Part shown: positions 1 through 12,437 of the stretch, piece after piece
Numbering within the stretch: the stretch's first letter is position 1
Layout: every line of letters starts with the position of its first letter
Assembly: GCA_027625915.1 (NCBI GenBank)
Contig: JANTQA010000063.1
Coordinates: 4,359,501 to 4,423,500 of the forward strand
From: Anaeramoeba flamelloides
Taxonomy: Eukaryota; Metamonada; Anaeramoebidae
Reading direction: 5' to 3'
Length of the DNA: 64,000 nucleotides
Notes under the pieces: generated by a model
What the model saw: only the letters and a program-made list of their open reading frames with translations
Told to the model about the DNA's origin: nothing
The model's database searches: none
Program-made: the position numbers and the translations under genes

Positions 1-434
1 ATAAGTGAGAAAGGCGAGGAAAAAAAATAATTAAAGATGTTATTTTTGTTTGTACTCACAAAAAGATGAAAAAAAAACAAAAAGAAGAAAAAAAAAAAAA
101 AAAAAGATGAAAAAAAAAAATTTTTTGAAAAGATCAAAGAAAAAGCTTGTAAATTATGAAATTAAAAAAGATTATTTACCTTTATATTATCAAGAATAAC
201 AAGTGGTCCGTTTACAGCAGTTACTGTTCTATAATCTATTGAGAAGATAAGTTGTTGATAAAAAAATTTAAATATTAGAACAAGATTAGATTAAAAAGTA
301 ATTATTTCTTTAAGTTTCACATGCACTCAAAGAAAAAGATCGATTGTTGTTTGTTATGGAAATTATTTTTCTTTACCAAGACGAGGGTTTACAATAAAGT
401 CTCTTGTAACAACTTGCTTATGAATTTTGTTCAT
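1..434 (-). CDS. ATP6V1B: V-type ATPase subunit B, 5' end (partial gene)
   Basis: This is the regulatory (non-catalytic) nucleotide-binding B subunit of the V1 sector, which drives proton pumping into acidic organelles. Two exons are visible. Exon 1 (377-434) starts at the ATG at 434 and encodes 19 residues ending in VNPRL. Exon 2 (180-235) encodes DYRTVTAVNGPLVILDNIK. Joined through a G|AT split codon they match the family's start of the N-terminal beta-barrel, where human B reads NYLSQPRL then a YKTVSGVNGPLVILDHVK-like segment. The introns have GT-AG borders (GTAAAG..ATAG after exon 1; GTAAAT after exon 2). The remaining roughly 450 residues, including the nucleotide-binding and C-terminal domains, lie beyond the left edge, since no further exon is visible in 1-160. 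A further upstream exon cannot be ruled out because an acceptor-like TTTAG lies just before the ATG. The identification is strong despite the short piece, because the match runs across a splice junction. Confidence 0.85.
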
Positions 435-1492
435 AAGCTTTTTTTCCTTGACTAAATTTTTTTTTTTTTTTTCTTTGCTCATTTCAAAAAATAAGAAATG
501 AAAAGGAAAATAAAGGAGAAAAAATGAAGAGTGGTTATTTTTTTTGTTACTTCATTAATTATTTGAGTTGTAATAAATACACTTCAGTAATAATTTTGAT
601 TGTCATTATATCTGTTGTTTCAGAAAATTAAAAATAATCTTGTTTTATTGCTTGTTGATTTGATAAGAGTTGAAGTTAAATCTCAATGTCTATCCATGGT
701 GTGTCTCATAAACTTTTTTAAGGTGTAAGGTGATTGGATAAAAAGGAAGGATAAATAATTCTTGATTTTGGAATATTTTAAAAGCATTTCCAAATTAAAG
801 AAGAAAAAGTTTTATTGTCATCAGTCACACATTCTGATTTCAGGATTGAATTAGAAGTAATCCAAGGCCATTTTACAACGAACTGAAAAAGTAATTATTG
901 AAAGAGGTTGTTTTTCTTGTTCAACTGAGACTTTGAGACATAATTTCATTTTTTTAATTTGAAATTTAAGGTCATTTTAAATTTTATGGTTGGTCCAGAT
1001 TACTTTTAAGTTTATAATCTTATTTTTTAACCAAAAAGATTGTAAAGTTAAGAAAACTTGATAAACATTCCGGTTTTGTCTTCTTTTTTGAATATTTTAC
1101 TCTTTAGGTAAAAAACTATTTTTGAGAAATAAAATCCAAAATAATCTTGAAAGAAGGTAAAATCAGTATTTCACCAGAAATGGTTATTCTCAGTTTTTTC
1201 AAAATACCATTGAATTTGAGATAAGTTTATAGACATCATGTAAGGACTATTCATATTTATTATCTGTTGGGAATAAAATTATATATAATAAATATAAAAA
1301 TGTTTCGCAGATTCTCGATTAAAGTAAAGTCTAAAAATAAAAACATTTTTTGTTTTTTTTTGAATTTTTAATTGAAATTAAAAAAGGCATTTTGTGGTAA
1401 AAGAACTTTTTCTAATTCTTGGAAAATTAAAACAAATTTAAATATTTTTATTAATTTTATATTCTCCTACTTTTCACTTTATATACAAGTTT

Positions 1493-1728
1493 ACTATTTG
1501 TTGTAAAATAAATGGAACAAAATTTTCATTTAACTTTGTAGAAAAAGACTTTTAAATCAGATAAATATTCAATTTTTTAATTCAAAAAATCAACTTAAAT
1601 TATTAATTTCCCCTTTTAGAATTATACACTTTGGTGGTTTTATATTCATTCATCATATGTTTTTTTTTTTTTTTTTTGAAAGCTGAATGAAAATATTGAT
1701 CTTTTTATTTTATAATTAAAAAATTGTA
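1493..1728 (+). mobile_element. MITE, family A, copy 1
   Basis: This is a 236 bp element with imperfect terminal inverted repeats of about 48 bp. The left end starts ACTATTTGTTGTAAAATAAA and the right end carries GAAAGCTGAATGAAAAT in inverse orientation. The interior shares a segment near CCTTTTAGAATT with the copy at 33040. There is no coding capacity, so it is non-autonomous. The parent transposon is not visible in the window. Confidence 0.75.
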
Positions 1729-3359
1729 AATTAGCACCCCCCCTCTCATGTATTTTGAAAATAAAGTAAAAAGTAAGTGGATAATACCGTATTAAAACAA
1801 TAATTTCCGATTTCTTTAGGTTTGATGTTAAAATTGTGATTTTTTCCATAACTACAATACTTTTCTGGTATTCCCCACAAGTGCAAAGAAACTTAACTAC
1901 ATATTTGATTTATTTAGTAACATTCTATTGTATTTAAAAAAAAAAACAAAGTGATTTGGTACAGAAATGTCAAGAGATAATTGAAAATACTTTTTTTAAA
2001 TTCAAAAAAAAACCAAACATCACCAATAGTTTATTAAATGCAATTTATTATCATTTTAAACATCAAAAATACTGGTACGTTGCCTGATCATTAATGTAAA
2101 TACTAGAAAAGTATCATAGTTTATGGAAAAAATCACAATTTTAACATCAAAATATGAAAAATTATACTAACATTGATACATATTAATTTTTGTATTCTGA
2201 TTTTGGAAAATTTGAGAGGGATTTTTAAAATTTGAAAAACTGTAACATTTATAATTATACTTCCTTAAGGATAAAAAGACCATGATATAATTATATCAAT
2301 ATATTTGATCATTCAAATCCTTAAAAAAAAATTATATTTTTTATTTTTTTATACATTAAACAACAAATTTATTATATTTTGAGTTTCAAATATTTTTTTT
2401 TAATTTCAAAAAATATGAAATGATTTTTTGAACTAACTTGAAAAAATGTTTAAAATCTACCTTTTCGCTATTTTTTCGGGTGTATTAAAACAATGACTAA
2501 TACTCTTTTTTCAAATTCAAATAATCCAATTTATCAAAGACCAAAAAAATAGATATTGTTAATACAAATAACTAAACCAATTTACAATTTACCCCAGAAA
2601 GAGCCTTTGTATTTCTTTTTTTTTTTGAAATACACTAAAAATAAGTAAAATTGTATTTGAAAAGTATTTTCATAAAATACCGGAGTAAATATACACCCCG
2701 TACCACAAATTTTTTTGATTTTTTTTCTGATTTTCCCACTTTTATATAACCCATTTTGACTTTTGGGAGTGTTTATAATTGTCCTATATATCTTCATTAC
2801 CCCCCAAAAAAATTACATTCCAAAAAAATTATACCAAAAAATATGCATTTTCAAAGTGAAAAATGCACAGTTCGACAAATACAAAAATAAATAATAAACC
2901 TTTTTTAAACTATCAAATTACAATTAAAATTTTATTACAATTTCCCCAAGATTTTTTTATCTAAAATATCATATTTTATCATAATTCAAACACACAAAGA
3001 TAACTGCAAAAAATATTTAAAATTGTCGGTGGAATTGTTGTGTATTTATATATTCAAAAGAAAGATAATATAATTATAAAATCAAATTTTAACATTGACT
3101 CAAAAAGGTAAAATTGTGAAAACACCTGTCTTTTATCAAAGAAATTCTTAATGTGTTAAATAAAATGGGGTTCTAGAACTCTTTTAAAAATATATTTATA
3201 GATAATTACCATGTTTTGATTTAAAAAAAGGAACCTTAATCCATTTTTTTTTTTTTTTTTTTTTTACGAATATTACCTAAAATATCTAAATTATTAGAAA
3301 TATTTTCTAAATTTTTATTTTTTTTTTTCAAATTTCTTTTTTGAAAATAGAGTTTTAAG

Positions 3360-3490
3360 AAACCAAGACCATGTTTACTTATTTTTTTTTTACAGTTTCT
3401 TTGATCATTTACTTTTTAAACTTTTTAGGAAAAAAAACACACTTTTAATTTTGAAACTACTGTTTGCTGTCTTTACAAGGGTTATTTTTA
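3360..3490 (+). repeat. Dispersed repeat, family E, copy 1
   Basis: The stretch contains TTTCTTTGATCATTTA followed by AACTACTGTTTGCTGTCTT. It aligns by eye over about 120 bp with 33590-33740 (same strand) and with the reverse complement of 61510-61680. The copies share order and spacing but are clearly diverged. Terminal structure is unclear, so I cannot assign a transposon class. Confidence 0.55.
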
Positions 3491-4117
3491 AAAATTTAAT
3501 ACAATTATTAACATCCAAAAAATAAAAAAAATTATCTTTTTACAATTAAAATCTATTTTACCATTATTTTCAGGAATATCATTAACCCAATTTAAAAATA
3601 TTTTTTGAATTTATATCAAAAATTTTTCATAATTAAAATAAAAGTTGTGACTTTGATTTCTTATTGATTTATATTGTTTAATTTTGTAAAATTCTTTCAC
3701 TGTTTTATTTTTTTGATATTTAATAATTTTTTCGATATTTGCATTATAAAATATTTCTTCTACTTGTTTATTAAAAATATAATTTGTATCAAAAGAAACT
3801 CTTTTTTAAAGTTGAAATAGGAATTATTTCTTGATACACACAAGTAGTAAAAAAAAAACACTAAAATATGTAAAATTGTTTATGATTAAATAAAATATAA
3901 ATAAAAGAAATGTGATTAAAATAAAAAAAAATTAAAAATAAAAAAATAAAAATTCAATTTCATTAATTCAACCAAATTAAAACAAACCAAACTTTGAACA
4001 GATCAAAGCAATAAATTATTAAAAAAATTATTATGAATTATTTTTTTTTTTTTTTTTTTTTTTTCTGTGATTAAAACAATATAAAATGTGTGAAAATGAT
4101 TAAATATTTAATATTTC

Positions 4118-7100
4118 TTAAAATTCTAGACTTTGTGCAAGCTTACGAAGTTCTTCATCTTCAGATTCTTCTTCAGGCTCTTCTTCTTCCTGTGTATTAT
4201 TTGTAACAAGGGTTGTTTTTGGCACATTGGGCAATTTAATTTCTTCCTGGTTGATTTGGGTCAATTGTTCGTCTAAACCAAGTTCTTCAAGTTCATTTAA
4301 TTCTTCTTCAAGTTCGTCCTCATCAAATTCGTCTCCAAATGGTTGGGAAATTGCTTCAGATATTTCTTCTGCAATTTGGAAAGATTCTCTGTTTGTTTTT
4401 TAAAAAAAAAATTGTTAAAATATTATTTGTTGATGAATTTTTATAATTAAGAATTTATTGTGAGTAGTTGATTTTTTTTATTTAATACTCAAACGACAAA
4501 ATTTTGGCAAAAGGATTAAAAAAAATTATACAAAAAAAAACTTACTGAATTTCATCCATTACATCTTCTACTTGTTCAATACTCCTATTAAATTTGAAAA
4601 AATAAAAATAAAAACAAAAATCATAATTTATAGTTTAATTTTAGAATTTTAAAAAAAATCATATAATAATTAATTTACAAATAAATTTGTGAATAAATTA
4701 ACATATTTTTCATCTAATTGATTAGAAAAAAAAAAAATTCATTATTCACAAAGAGGATTGTATGAAAAATGGATTAAGATCTCATTATTTAAAGAAAAGT
4801 ATTTCTTTCTTGTCTGTTGATCAAAATGAGGTGAAAAAATTTGCTACACTATTTAAAAATTTCAAATTATTTATCGAAAATTGAAATTCTTACATTTCAT
4901 TTTGAATATTTTGCATTGCTTTTGCACCTTGTTTCATTGATTTCATGATTTCAAAATTCATACTAGCTCCTTCCAACATTGAAATCTTTTAAATTTTATT
5001 ATTTTTTCAAAAAAAAAAATATAAATAAATAAAAAAGATCATTATTAAGATATTTTAAATTAATTAAATTAATCAAAAAATCGATAAATTTAACCAATAA
5101 TCACATATTTAATTACTCAAAATTTTTATACTAAAAAGAAGTATATAAATATTAAAAAAAAAAAAAACACCAAAGCCTTTAAGTACCAGTGGCATAACAT
5201 TTTACTATAAAAGTGGTATTTTGGTAAAATTTTGTCATTTTTTGTTTAATTTTGTCATTTTTTGTTTAATTTCCTTTTTTTTTATCAACATTATTTTATA
5301 AATTTTAAATAAAAAAATTGGTTATTATAATAACTAAACAAAATACCCAATAATAAATAATTTCTTTTCAAAGAAATTTCGTAAAGAAGTAGGTACATTT
5401 TACAAATTTTGTGTGCCTTAGTTTCTGAGAAACCAAATTATTAAAATCCTTTCTTTAACCAAATAGATGAATGTTTTAATAAAAAGGGGAACTGGAATAT
5501 ATCATAGTATAATATATTTACCCACCAATTGAAAAACGAAAATCAAAAAAAATGAAAAAATTGATCAAGAAAAAATAAATACAAATCATTTATTTCTTGA
5601 TCTTATCTGTAATATTTGATACAATTACTACTTCTTTTCTTGGCTTTATTTTAAATTCTTATGGAAAATACTTTTGTTTGTGAAAATTTTTAAGAACCAA
5701 ATTATTTTATATTTCTTAAGAATGTTCAAAATGAATTTTAATTCCAATTTTATTTCAGATTTGGTTAAAGAAAATATGATATTTTTTTAAATAATTTTTT
5801 AAAAATAATGATTTATTGGATGAATTTGTTTGATTTTAAAATTATTTATTTTTGATTAAATTGGGAACTCATTATAATTATAGGAATTTTGCTTTGAATT
5901 GTTTTGTGCAGATTTTCTTTTAATTTTGAGTTGAACTTTTTATAAACCGTTTTCCAGTTAAAGGTCCCCAGTTGTAGGGAGTGAATTATATGTATCTAAA
6001 GGCTTTGAATTCGATATCAGAAGAAAAAATTTATTTTTCAAAATTCAAATCATTTTTTCCCATTTTTGTATTTTTTTTTTCCAATTTTTTTTGATAACCT
6101 AAATCATTTGCAAATTTTTTTTCTATTGCAAGATCGATAGTCATTGGGTAAAAACGTGTTATTCTAAGCTTACTGAAACAGTGAAAATGATTGTAGACAA
6201 ATAATATTGATTTCTATTGGGTTTTTATTTGGATCTTCAATTAAAGATCAAAATGAACCTTGTTGTTTTTCTCAATATGGGCCCTAAGAATTTTGAGTTT
6301 TTCATTTTTTCAGAAAAGATATTGATTGATTAGTTTTATTTCATATTTACCAACTATTCTTTGATGTGTATTATTCTTCTTAATTCTTATTTGTTCTTCA
6401 AAGGTCAATTATAAAAAATAATTGATATTTGAAACAAAATGATTTTTTTTTGGATTCCCCTTTGACTGAAACAAAGTTTAGTTTATATGAAATAGTGATT
6501 TTATTCTGAAGAAAGTACAGTAATAGCATTTTTCATTTATTTTGGTGTTCAAGTCTGGAAATTAGGTATGTTTTTTTATTTCAAGAATTTAATCTTTTAT
6601 TTTAATCCTTTAAATTAATATTTTTTGTTTTTGATTTTAGTTTGATAACAATATTTGAAAAAAAAATTTTGAAAACAATATTTGAAAAAAAATTTGTATA
6701 TATTTTGTAAAATAATAATAAATAAGAATGGGGTGAGAAATTCAGGGTAATCTCTTCTTTGTTACTATCTAAATTAAGAAGATAAAGAAAAAAAATAATC
6801 TAAAATAGACTTTTGGTTAATTTTTTTATATTTTCATTTTTGATTTCAACAAATTTATTTCGAAAGGTGATCTTTTGTGTTTGGTCTTCGAAAATACAAG
6901 ATTTGTTTCAAAATCTCAACATATCAAGCCTATTTTTTTTTGTTTATTATAAAATTATTTCAAACATTCAACATAAGCACACTCTAAGATCCAAAACTTT
7001 ATTTAATGAAAACCAAAAATTCATAATCAAAAAAAATGTTCAAAAAATTAAAGATTAAACACTAGTTTACTTTGGTTCTTTTTCTTTCCACAAATATAGC

Positions 7101-8465
7101 AGTGAATGTTATTTTGTCTTTCAAAGTTTCAATACCCTGTGATACTCAAAAAATTCTGTTTTCAGTAAGGTTCTCACAATTAAAATTTTTAAAAATTGTA
7201 AAATTTACCTACCTATCTGAAAAATGTAATTAAAAAAAAAAAATTACTAAAAGGGATTCATATTTTTTGTTTTAGTAACAATGATGGTGTGTTAATAATC
7301 GAGATCAATTAAAAAATTAAATCAAAATATTAATAATATTAGAAAAATGTTTTCAATTTATAAGGTCACTTTAAAAAAGTGTGATCGAAAAAATTTTTTT
7401 AATATTTTTTTAAAGATATTCTAAGGAAATTTGTTCTCAATTGTAAGAAAACTGTTTTGTAACATTTTTTTAAATTGACTAATTCTTAAATTGATTATCT
7501 TACTTTGACAAAGATTTTACCTTTTAGAATCGGGGCTTGAGTGATTGGTTTTAATTCTTTCAGATTTTTTTTTTTTTTTGAGAAGACATGAAAATTTTGT
7601 TCAATTGTTTTTTTTTAAACAAATAGGAATTGGCACTTGAGTAATTGTAATTATTAAAAAATTTTTTTTTGGTTTTGAAAGAAAAACAATTATTGTGGTT
7701 ATTAAAAGATTTTTCTGAACAATAGTTAGAGAAGAGTAGACTAAAAAAGGTTTTGTTTTCAAAAGAAAAGGGATTAGAAACCTCAAAAAATAAAAAAAAA
7801 ATAAAATCAATTTCAAAAAGTTTTTTGTCTGGTTGTAAAAAAAATTTACCTGTTTTTCAATAGAAAACCTTGTATTTGATGCTTTAGATATTTGTTGTTC
7901 ATAATTTTTTTTTCTTTTTAAAGCCATAATTGCGCCTTTTGGAATTAATCAAAAAAAAAAAAAATAAAATGAAAAAAAAGATTGAAAAAAAACAAAGAAA
8001 AAAAAAATTAGTTGTAAAATTTAAATATTCACAAGATCGCCTCAAGAAATAAAAAGGGGTTTAGTGGTAAAAAAAAAAAAGAGGTTACTTCTTCTGTTTT
8101 TTGTGGCATTTTTTTTCGCATGCTGAAGTTCTGTTTCGATCTTTTTTTCAAGATAAGTTTCTCGTTTCTTTTTGAAATTAATTATATCAAAAGATAAAAG
8201 ACGAAGAATGAATGGAAAGAAAGAAATTAGTTTTTTAATATTTTTACAGCCACTTTCCTTTGTTTGATCAAGTATTTGCTTGTGTTTAAGTGAAAAAATT
8301 CTAGAATAAACAAAAACAGAAACCAAAAAAAATTATTAAAAAAAAAAAAAAAAAACTACAAACTTCAAGCATATTCAGCGTTTCACGCAATTGAATGATG
8401 GAATTTTTTGTTGTTTCTGTTGTATTTTTACCTTTCTTCTTTTTTTTTTTTCCAAAAAGGTTCAT
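4118..8465 (-). CDS. VPS32: ESCRT-III subunit Snf7/VPS32/CHMP4, multi-exon
   Basis: The core ESCRT-III filament subunit, which polymerises on endosomal and plasma membranes to drive scission. The best exons are 8365-~8416 (IIQLRETLNMLE), 8089-8167 (KRETYLEKKIETEL..KNRR), 7850-7935 (AIMALKRKKNYEQQ..SIEKQ), 4894-4985 (ISMLEGASMNFEIMKSMKQG), 4546-4584 (SIEQVEDVMDEI) and 4118-4388, ending in TAA. Joined in phase they align without gaps to CHMP4 from the first helix (RLRDTEEMLSKKQEFLEKKI) to the acidic FDEDELEEELNELEELG segment. The C-terminus EDEELRKLAQSLEF resembles a Vps4-binding MIM1. Predicted length is about 216 residues, normal for the family. Exon 1 is probably 8432-8465 (MNLFGKKKKKK, compare MSVFGKLFG), but it does not join exon 2 in frame. 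One donor is GTTTGT. The intron at 4986-7849 is 2,864 nt, far longer than its neighbours. Confidence 0.92.
4986..7849 (-). other. 2.86 kb intron of the Snf7 gene
   Basis: The borders are GTAAAT (7849 downward) and AAAAG (4986). The flanking exons join in phase 0 and reproduce the continuous CHMP4 helix. The interior is AT-rich, with no second gene I can support on either strand. The 81-codon plus-strand frame at 6813-7058 has no recognisable content. Near 5236-5271 a 20 bp unit with TTTTGTCATTTTTTGTTTAA is repeated in tandem. Confidence 0.75.
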
Positions 8466-9049
8466 GTGTGGTGTTTGGTGTTAGTTAAAAATTAAAATAA
8501 ATTGTTAAAAAACAAATTCAAAAAAATAAATTCTTTATAACTTTAATTCGGATTGATTCAATTCTATCCAAAAGAACAAATTTGAGTATTTTAATTTGTT
8601 CTAATTTTTTTTTATTTTCGGATTGAAGATTAATTGGAATTGATTTTTTTTTGTTCTATCTTTTGTGTTCAAGTTTTTTTTTTTTTAGTTGTTGTCCTTT
8701 TCGTTGAACATGAAACGAAAACTCACTCTTTTTTTCTTTTTAAGAAACCAAATCAACAAGAATATTGTCAGTTGTTTGTTATTATTGTTCAAAAAATCTC
8801 TAGGCAAAGACTGATTTAACATTTGGTTTTTTTATTTGACGAACTCAAATAGTCTGAAAATTATTCGAATAAATTTCTTCATGATAAGATTAACACAATC
8901 CATACAAATACTTTTTTAACTTTTTCGTACTTTCAGACTTACAGTCTACAAGATTTCGGTCTCTAAGATTCTTTCATATTTTTTCAAATTACAAAGATTT
9001 AAATAAACTTTCTAAGAAAAAAAAAGGGTAAAAAATAAGAATTCACAAA

Positions 9050-9703
9050 ATATAAAATTTTTGAAGTTAATTGAAATTTTGAAAGTTTGCCAAAATAAAA
9101 ATATTTATAAGCTTTCAAAAACCTGAAACTCATTTTGCTTTTGAGAAACAAATTTTGGGCACAGAAAAATAGTTGGACACCATTTTTAATTGGCAACATT
9201 AGTAAAATAGAAAATCAAATCCTATTGATAACTATTTGAATTTTATATAAAACCAGGTTTAAATGTGTTACAAGTTCATTAATCTGTGGTGTGTGTAGAA
9301 TACTTATTTGAGTGGTTGATAATCAAAGTAGATCATGCTATTTTAACAAAAATCCAAGTTTTAGGAAAGTTTACTATTAATTCTGAAAATGGCAATTTTT
9401 AAACTTGCTTTAGATTATAAGAGATAAGGTTTTGAAAAAAGTAGAATTACATTAATCGTTATTCGAATAAGTATATTATTGTTATTTTCTTTAGTTATTT
9501 CACAAACGATTGAAATTAAAAATCATTTTCAGTAATGTTCAAAATTAAAATTGCTGTCCAACTATTTTTCTCTCAACAGTTATGAAAACCAAAAATTGGA
9601 ACAATAATAATTACCAAAAGATAAAATTTTTGAATTTAATTGAAATTTTTCAAAGTTTGCCAAAAGAAAAATATTTTCTAGCTTTCAAAAACCTGAAACT
9701 CTT
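9050..9703. repeat. Composite repeat: inverted 17-mers flanked by 80 bp direct repeats
   Basis: AGAAAAATAGTTGGACA at 9163-9179 has a perfect inverted partner at 9555-9571, giving an element of about 410 bp. Outside it lie two direct repeats of about 80 bp, at 9050-9131 and 9621-9703, sharing AAGTTTGCCAAAA and GCTTTCAAAAACCTGAAACT. The arrangement could be a DNA element that inserted between a pre-existing duplication, or a transposon with longer complex ends. Confidence 0.55.
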
Positions 9704-11547
9704 GATGAAACCAAAAAGTGGAAAGTTGTATAAATTACATGTTTTTAAAAGTTAGTCTTGTAAAAACTTTAAAATTGAAATTTATTCAACTTTTGATCTT
9801 GTAATTCCTTTCAAAATTTGATACCATTTAAAAAAAAACAATGTTTTCTAGAGTCAAAAAAGCGACTACAATTTTTATTCTATTTTTGTAGTTATTTAAA
9901 TAAACTAAAATTTATTTTTTACCTACATATTTAAAGAGATTAATAACTTTTTTATATAAATTTATTTGCTTGTCTAGATTATAAATTTTGGCGTTTAATA
10001 ACAAGATTAATATTTGTGTAAAAATACTTTTTGAGGTATTTGACTTTTAAGAGTTTAATATTAATAGAGATTAAAGATTTTTCGATTATTAAAAAACTAA
10101 GATTATAAATACCCCAATATAATTTTTCAGGCTCTCATCAAATATCTTTGATTTTCTCAAGACTCAAGGGGCGACTTGAAACCTAAAAAGGATATTGTGA
10201 AATTGCCCTTCTTTTAATTGACAAAATTTAATTAACAAAAAAAAAATCTTAAGAGGATCTTATTGTAAATAATTTATTCAATTGTAAAAAAAGTTCAAAA
10301 GATCCATCGGGAAAAAATCCAAATAACAAATAATGTTTTTTAGAGGATCCTCATTGACAAAAAATACAATAAACAAAAAAAAGTTGAAAAACATTCTCAA
10401 TTTCAAAAAATATTGCTCAAAAAAAAAGTTTAAAAGAATTCTCATTTCAAAATATCAAAATAAAAAAAAAAAATAATTATTAATTATTTTATCTTTCAAA
10501 AAACGAAATATCTCCAATTTGAAACAAATTAGTTTTCTTGAAGTACATAATCAATCTAATTGAATTTTATCCATTTTTTTTTATTTTCTAAACCACTATT
10601 TTTGACAAAGTAAGGGTTTCCTAATATTCGGCATAAAAAAATAACTCATTTGAGAAAGGAAAAAAATGAAAAAAAATACCCTCAAGATCTTAAAAAGTTC
10701 TAATAATCGACCCTTTAAAACTAACACAGTTGTGTTCAAAATTTGATATTCTAGCCATTTTAATGGGAAAATTGAGTGTTGGTCATTTTTAGCTTATTTT
10801 CCTAAAAATAACCACGTTTTTCCATTGTGTATTTTTAGAGATCAGTCGTAAAAAAACGTTTAGTTCGTTTTTGATTGGTATTTGTTACTTATTTAAATTA
10901 CATTTTTTTAATTCATTTCAAAAAGGTATTTTTCACCAGAATAGCACGACTCTTAATCTAATTTATCTCGAATTTCAATTAATTATTTCAATTATTTCAA
11001 GTCAATTTCATTGAATATCTTTAATTAATTTGTTTACCCAAGCTAATGCCCAGTAAAGCAGAAAAAACTTTTAAATCACTCATTCAAAATAGAAATGAAA
11101 ACCCAACTAAATTAATATAAAAAAACTTTACTTTTTCTAATGTATTTGTAAAAATAATTGCTTATTTTGAAAATAGAATTGCAAAATAAAAGATGATACA
11201 CCAAATAATACTTTTGAAAAATGCACGTTTTCGGATGATTTCTTATAAAAAAATAATGTTTTTCTAACCAGAATCTTAATTGATAAAAAAAGATATAAAA
11301 ACACAAACAAAATTAGATCTTTTTGGATTTGAACATATTTCAAACCAATCAAAATATTTCAAAATAAAAAAAACAAGGAAATTATTAATTACAATTAGAT
11401 AATTTAAAATAATTATATCTAAATATAAATAATTTTTCACATTAATTAACTTCAAACGGTTATGTTTTGTAAATATAAGAATATTTAAAAATTATGAGTT
11501 ATGATAATAATATCAACAAACAGTTATGTTTTCGAATATTGTGGGAT

Positions 11548-11960
11548 AACGTGGAATGTCATAAAGTACCTAAATTTTCCAGAATTCAAAAGAAAAAAAA
11601 AAAAAAAACAGTTTTTTACCTGATTATTCTTAATTCTGGAAAACCTAATGGGTATTTTGGAGTTTTCAAGTTTTATTCGTGAAGTTTACTAGGTTTTTTT
11701 TGAGGTTTTCTATTTTATTTGTGAAGTGTTCTGTTTTTTTTTTACCTTTTGAAATAAACAAAAGATTTATTAAATTTTCTTTTTATTTCAAAAAGTAAAA
11801 AAAAAACTCAGAAAAACTATTGATTTTGCAAATAAATAAAAAACTAAAAAAACCTAACGAAAATATATTGATTTTTCCAATAAACATAAAACTCAAATTA
11901 AACTAAGAGTTATCTTTTTTTTTTTAGTTTTAGAAATAAAAAGAAAATTTTACAAATTTT
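11548..11960. repeat. Palindromic mosaic repeat, family C, copy 1
   Basis: The array contains interleaved inverted modules such as TTCCAGAATTCAAAAG with its complement CTTAATTCTGGAAA, and TTAGTTTTAGAAATAAA. The modules recur at 22.3-23.1, 27.2-27.8, 35.9-36.1 and 52.3-52.7 kb. The left flank holds ACGTGGAATGTCATAAAGTA, resembling the GTAGAGTAC/GACGTAGA words found beside other copies. Borders are approximate and there is no coding potential. Confidence 0.6.
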
Positions 11961-12262
11961 ATTTTTATTGTCCAAATTAAAAAAATTATAAATCTAATGT
12001 CAAAAAATTATTACAATGGATAAATCCAACTCCCATTTTAAAATGAAGAAATATCACACATTACCCATATTAATATTTTATTGTTAACACTAGAAACTAA
12101 TTAAATCTTTCTTTTGTTTTAAGATTGATTAAAATTTTTGTAACAAGCTAATTTTCAAAATTTGTGGCAACCTTTTTTATTATTATTATTTTTCTTTTTT
12201 AATTTGTCTTTCGAAAAATAAAATGATTGTAATATATTTTTTATTTATTAATTTATATTGGT

Positions 12263-12437
12263 TACAGTCAGTTCAACTTTTAAGTCACAAAAAAATCTCA
12301 AATTAAGGCACAAAATTTGTAATTTTTTATTTTACAATTTATTTTTCCTAGAATTTGAATTTTGTGCTTAAATTTGAGATTTTTATTGTGTGTTAAATTT
12401 CGTTGAAAGTTTGTGCCTTAAAAGTGAACTGACTGTA
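12263..12437 (+). mobile_element. Tc1/mariner-type MITE, family B, copy 1
   Basis: This 175 bp element starts TACAGTCAGTTCAACTTTTA and ends AAAAGTGAACTGACTGTA, giving near-perfect inverted ends of about 20 bp. The outermost TA fits the target-site duplication of Tc1/mariner transposons. The interior shares CTAGAATTTGAATTTT and TTTCGTTGAAAGTTTG with the copy at 30532-30733. It has no coding capacity. Confidence 0.75.

Larger units (their letters stand above)
435..4117. other. AT-rich spacer between V-ATPase B and Snf7, containing two repeats
   Basis: I see no convincing gene here. The short open frames at 1646-1849 and 2582-2797 are A/T-rich and match nothing I recognise. The region holds one MITE (1493-1728) and one member of a three-copy repeat (about 3360-3490), both listed separately, plus homopolymer runs such as 22 T near 3244 and 25 T near 4040. 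Confidence 0.6.

Noticed and set aside
7601-8326. Two minus-strand frames starting MALKRKK and MVSVFVY as separate small genes
   Set aside because: Each contains one Snf7 exon followed or preceded by intron read-through; the true units are the exons at 7850-7935 and 8089-8167.
8417-8431. A 15 nt ciliate-style intron in Snf7
   Set aside because: All other introns here are 100 nt or longer, and removing the 15 nt does not restore the frame unless a homopolymer length is also changed.
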